Shown in pieces: positions 31,731 through 32,066 of a stretch of DNA of 32,066 nucleotides. The position numbers and the translations under genes are program-made. Below the pieces are notes generated by a model, which was not told the origin of the DNA, ran no database searches, and saw only the letters and a program-made list of their open reading frames with translations. Position 1 is the stretch's first letter. The number at the start of each line of letters is the position of its first letter. This stretch comes from Chlorokybus atmophyticus (taxonomy: Eukaryota > Streptophyta > Chlorokybophyceae > Chlorokybales > Chlorokybaceae): contig RHPI01000560.1 of NCBI GenBank assembly GCA_009103225.1, forward strand, positions 66,209 to 98,274. The letters are read 5' to 3'.

Positions 31731-32066
31731 CATCTCTCTCTCTCCCCCTCTCTCTCCCCCTCTCTCTCTCGCTCTCTCTCGCGCTCTCTCGCGCTCTCCC
31801 GCGCTCTCTCGCGCCTTCTCGCGCGCTCTCTCGCTCGCTCTCTCGCTCTCGCTCGCTCGATCGCTGCACTCGCTCGCTGCACTCTTTCGCTCTCGCTCTC
31901 GCCTTGCTCGCTCGCGCTCGCTCTCGCTCTCGCTCTCGCTCTCGCGCTCGCTGCACTCGCTCGCTGCACTCTTTCGCTCTCGCTCTCGCCTTGCTCTTTC
32001 GCTCTCGCTCTCGCTCTCGCTCTCGCTCTCGCTCTCGCTCTCGCTCTCGCTCTCGCTCTCGCTCTC
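31731..32066 (+). repeat. CT/CG-rich low-complexity tract in intron 3 of copy C
   Basis: Irregular TCTCTC, GCGCTC, GCTCTC and CTCGCT units continue to the window end, and a block containing CTCGCTGCACTC is repeated near 31865, 31945 and 31960. It occupies the same intron position as the pure (CT)n of copy B but has diverged to CTCGCT-type units. Confidence 0.92.

Overview
This is eukaryotic nuclear DNA. Genes are split by short introns with GT-AG (and apparently GC-AG) borders, TG/CA-rich interiors, CTGAC branch-point-like sites and TGCAG acceptors. Ty1/copia retrotransposons and microsatellites fill most of the rest. Intron style and the copia type suggest a green alga (chlorophyte or related). 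That is an inference; I cannot name a species.

Host genes. Four copies of one gene family lie at the two ends. Copy A (1-515, minus) is the 5' part of an intact gene: signal peptide, Cys-rich region and a DPHFTGFNS motif. Copy B (2196-4068, plus) has all five exons but carries stops and frameshifts. Copy D (29318-30770, minus) has intact exons 2-5 and part of exon 1. Copy C (30771 to beyond the window end, plus) is a pseudogene sharing B's lesions. D and C are fused head-to-head at 30770/30771, at the same codon of the family. The conserved domain resembles the plant root-cap/LEA-like family (DPHF.GF...FNFQ near the start, GLSESAHGVLG-QT later). A and B are divergent, and the DNA between them carries a roughly 33-bp motif four times.

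Middle (4.2-25.2 kb). This is a nest of decayed copia elements. E1 (4183-7109, minus) is a 3'-truncated family-1 element. E4 (about 8930-25173, plus) is a family-2 element split by E3 (9951-22409, minus, family 1). E3 is split by E2 (13453-18618, minus, family 2), and E2 carries a solo-LTR-like insert (LTR3). E3 also holds a 2.2-kb hairpin-rich stretch ending in a perfect 62-bp palindrome. E4 has a further 1.49-kb AT-rich insertion. E2 and E1 have primer-binding sites matching the anticodon region of initiator tRNA-Met, as in Drosophila copia.

Right part (25.2-29.3 kb). Two exons of an unrecognised gene are followed by a 99-bp inverted copy of the second exon's end, giving a long hairpin. A second copy of a palindrome-studded repeat (first copy at 7111-7829) lies at 26437-27231, and a cluster of four hairpins at 28445-28648.

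The most unusual feature is the density of inverted repeats at every scale: 12-bp ACCATRYATGGT palindromes in a dispersed repeat, a 99-bp exon-derived hairpin, a 62-bp spacerless palindrome and a 22-bp perfect stem in an intron. No retroelement ORF looks intact, so the region appears to be repeat-rich, slowly decaying DNA between members of a duplicated secreted-protein family.
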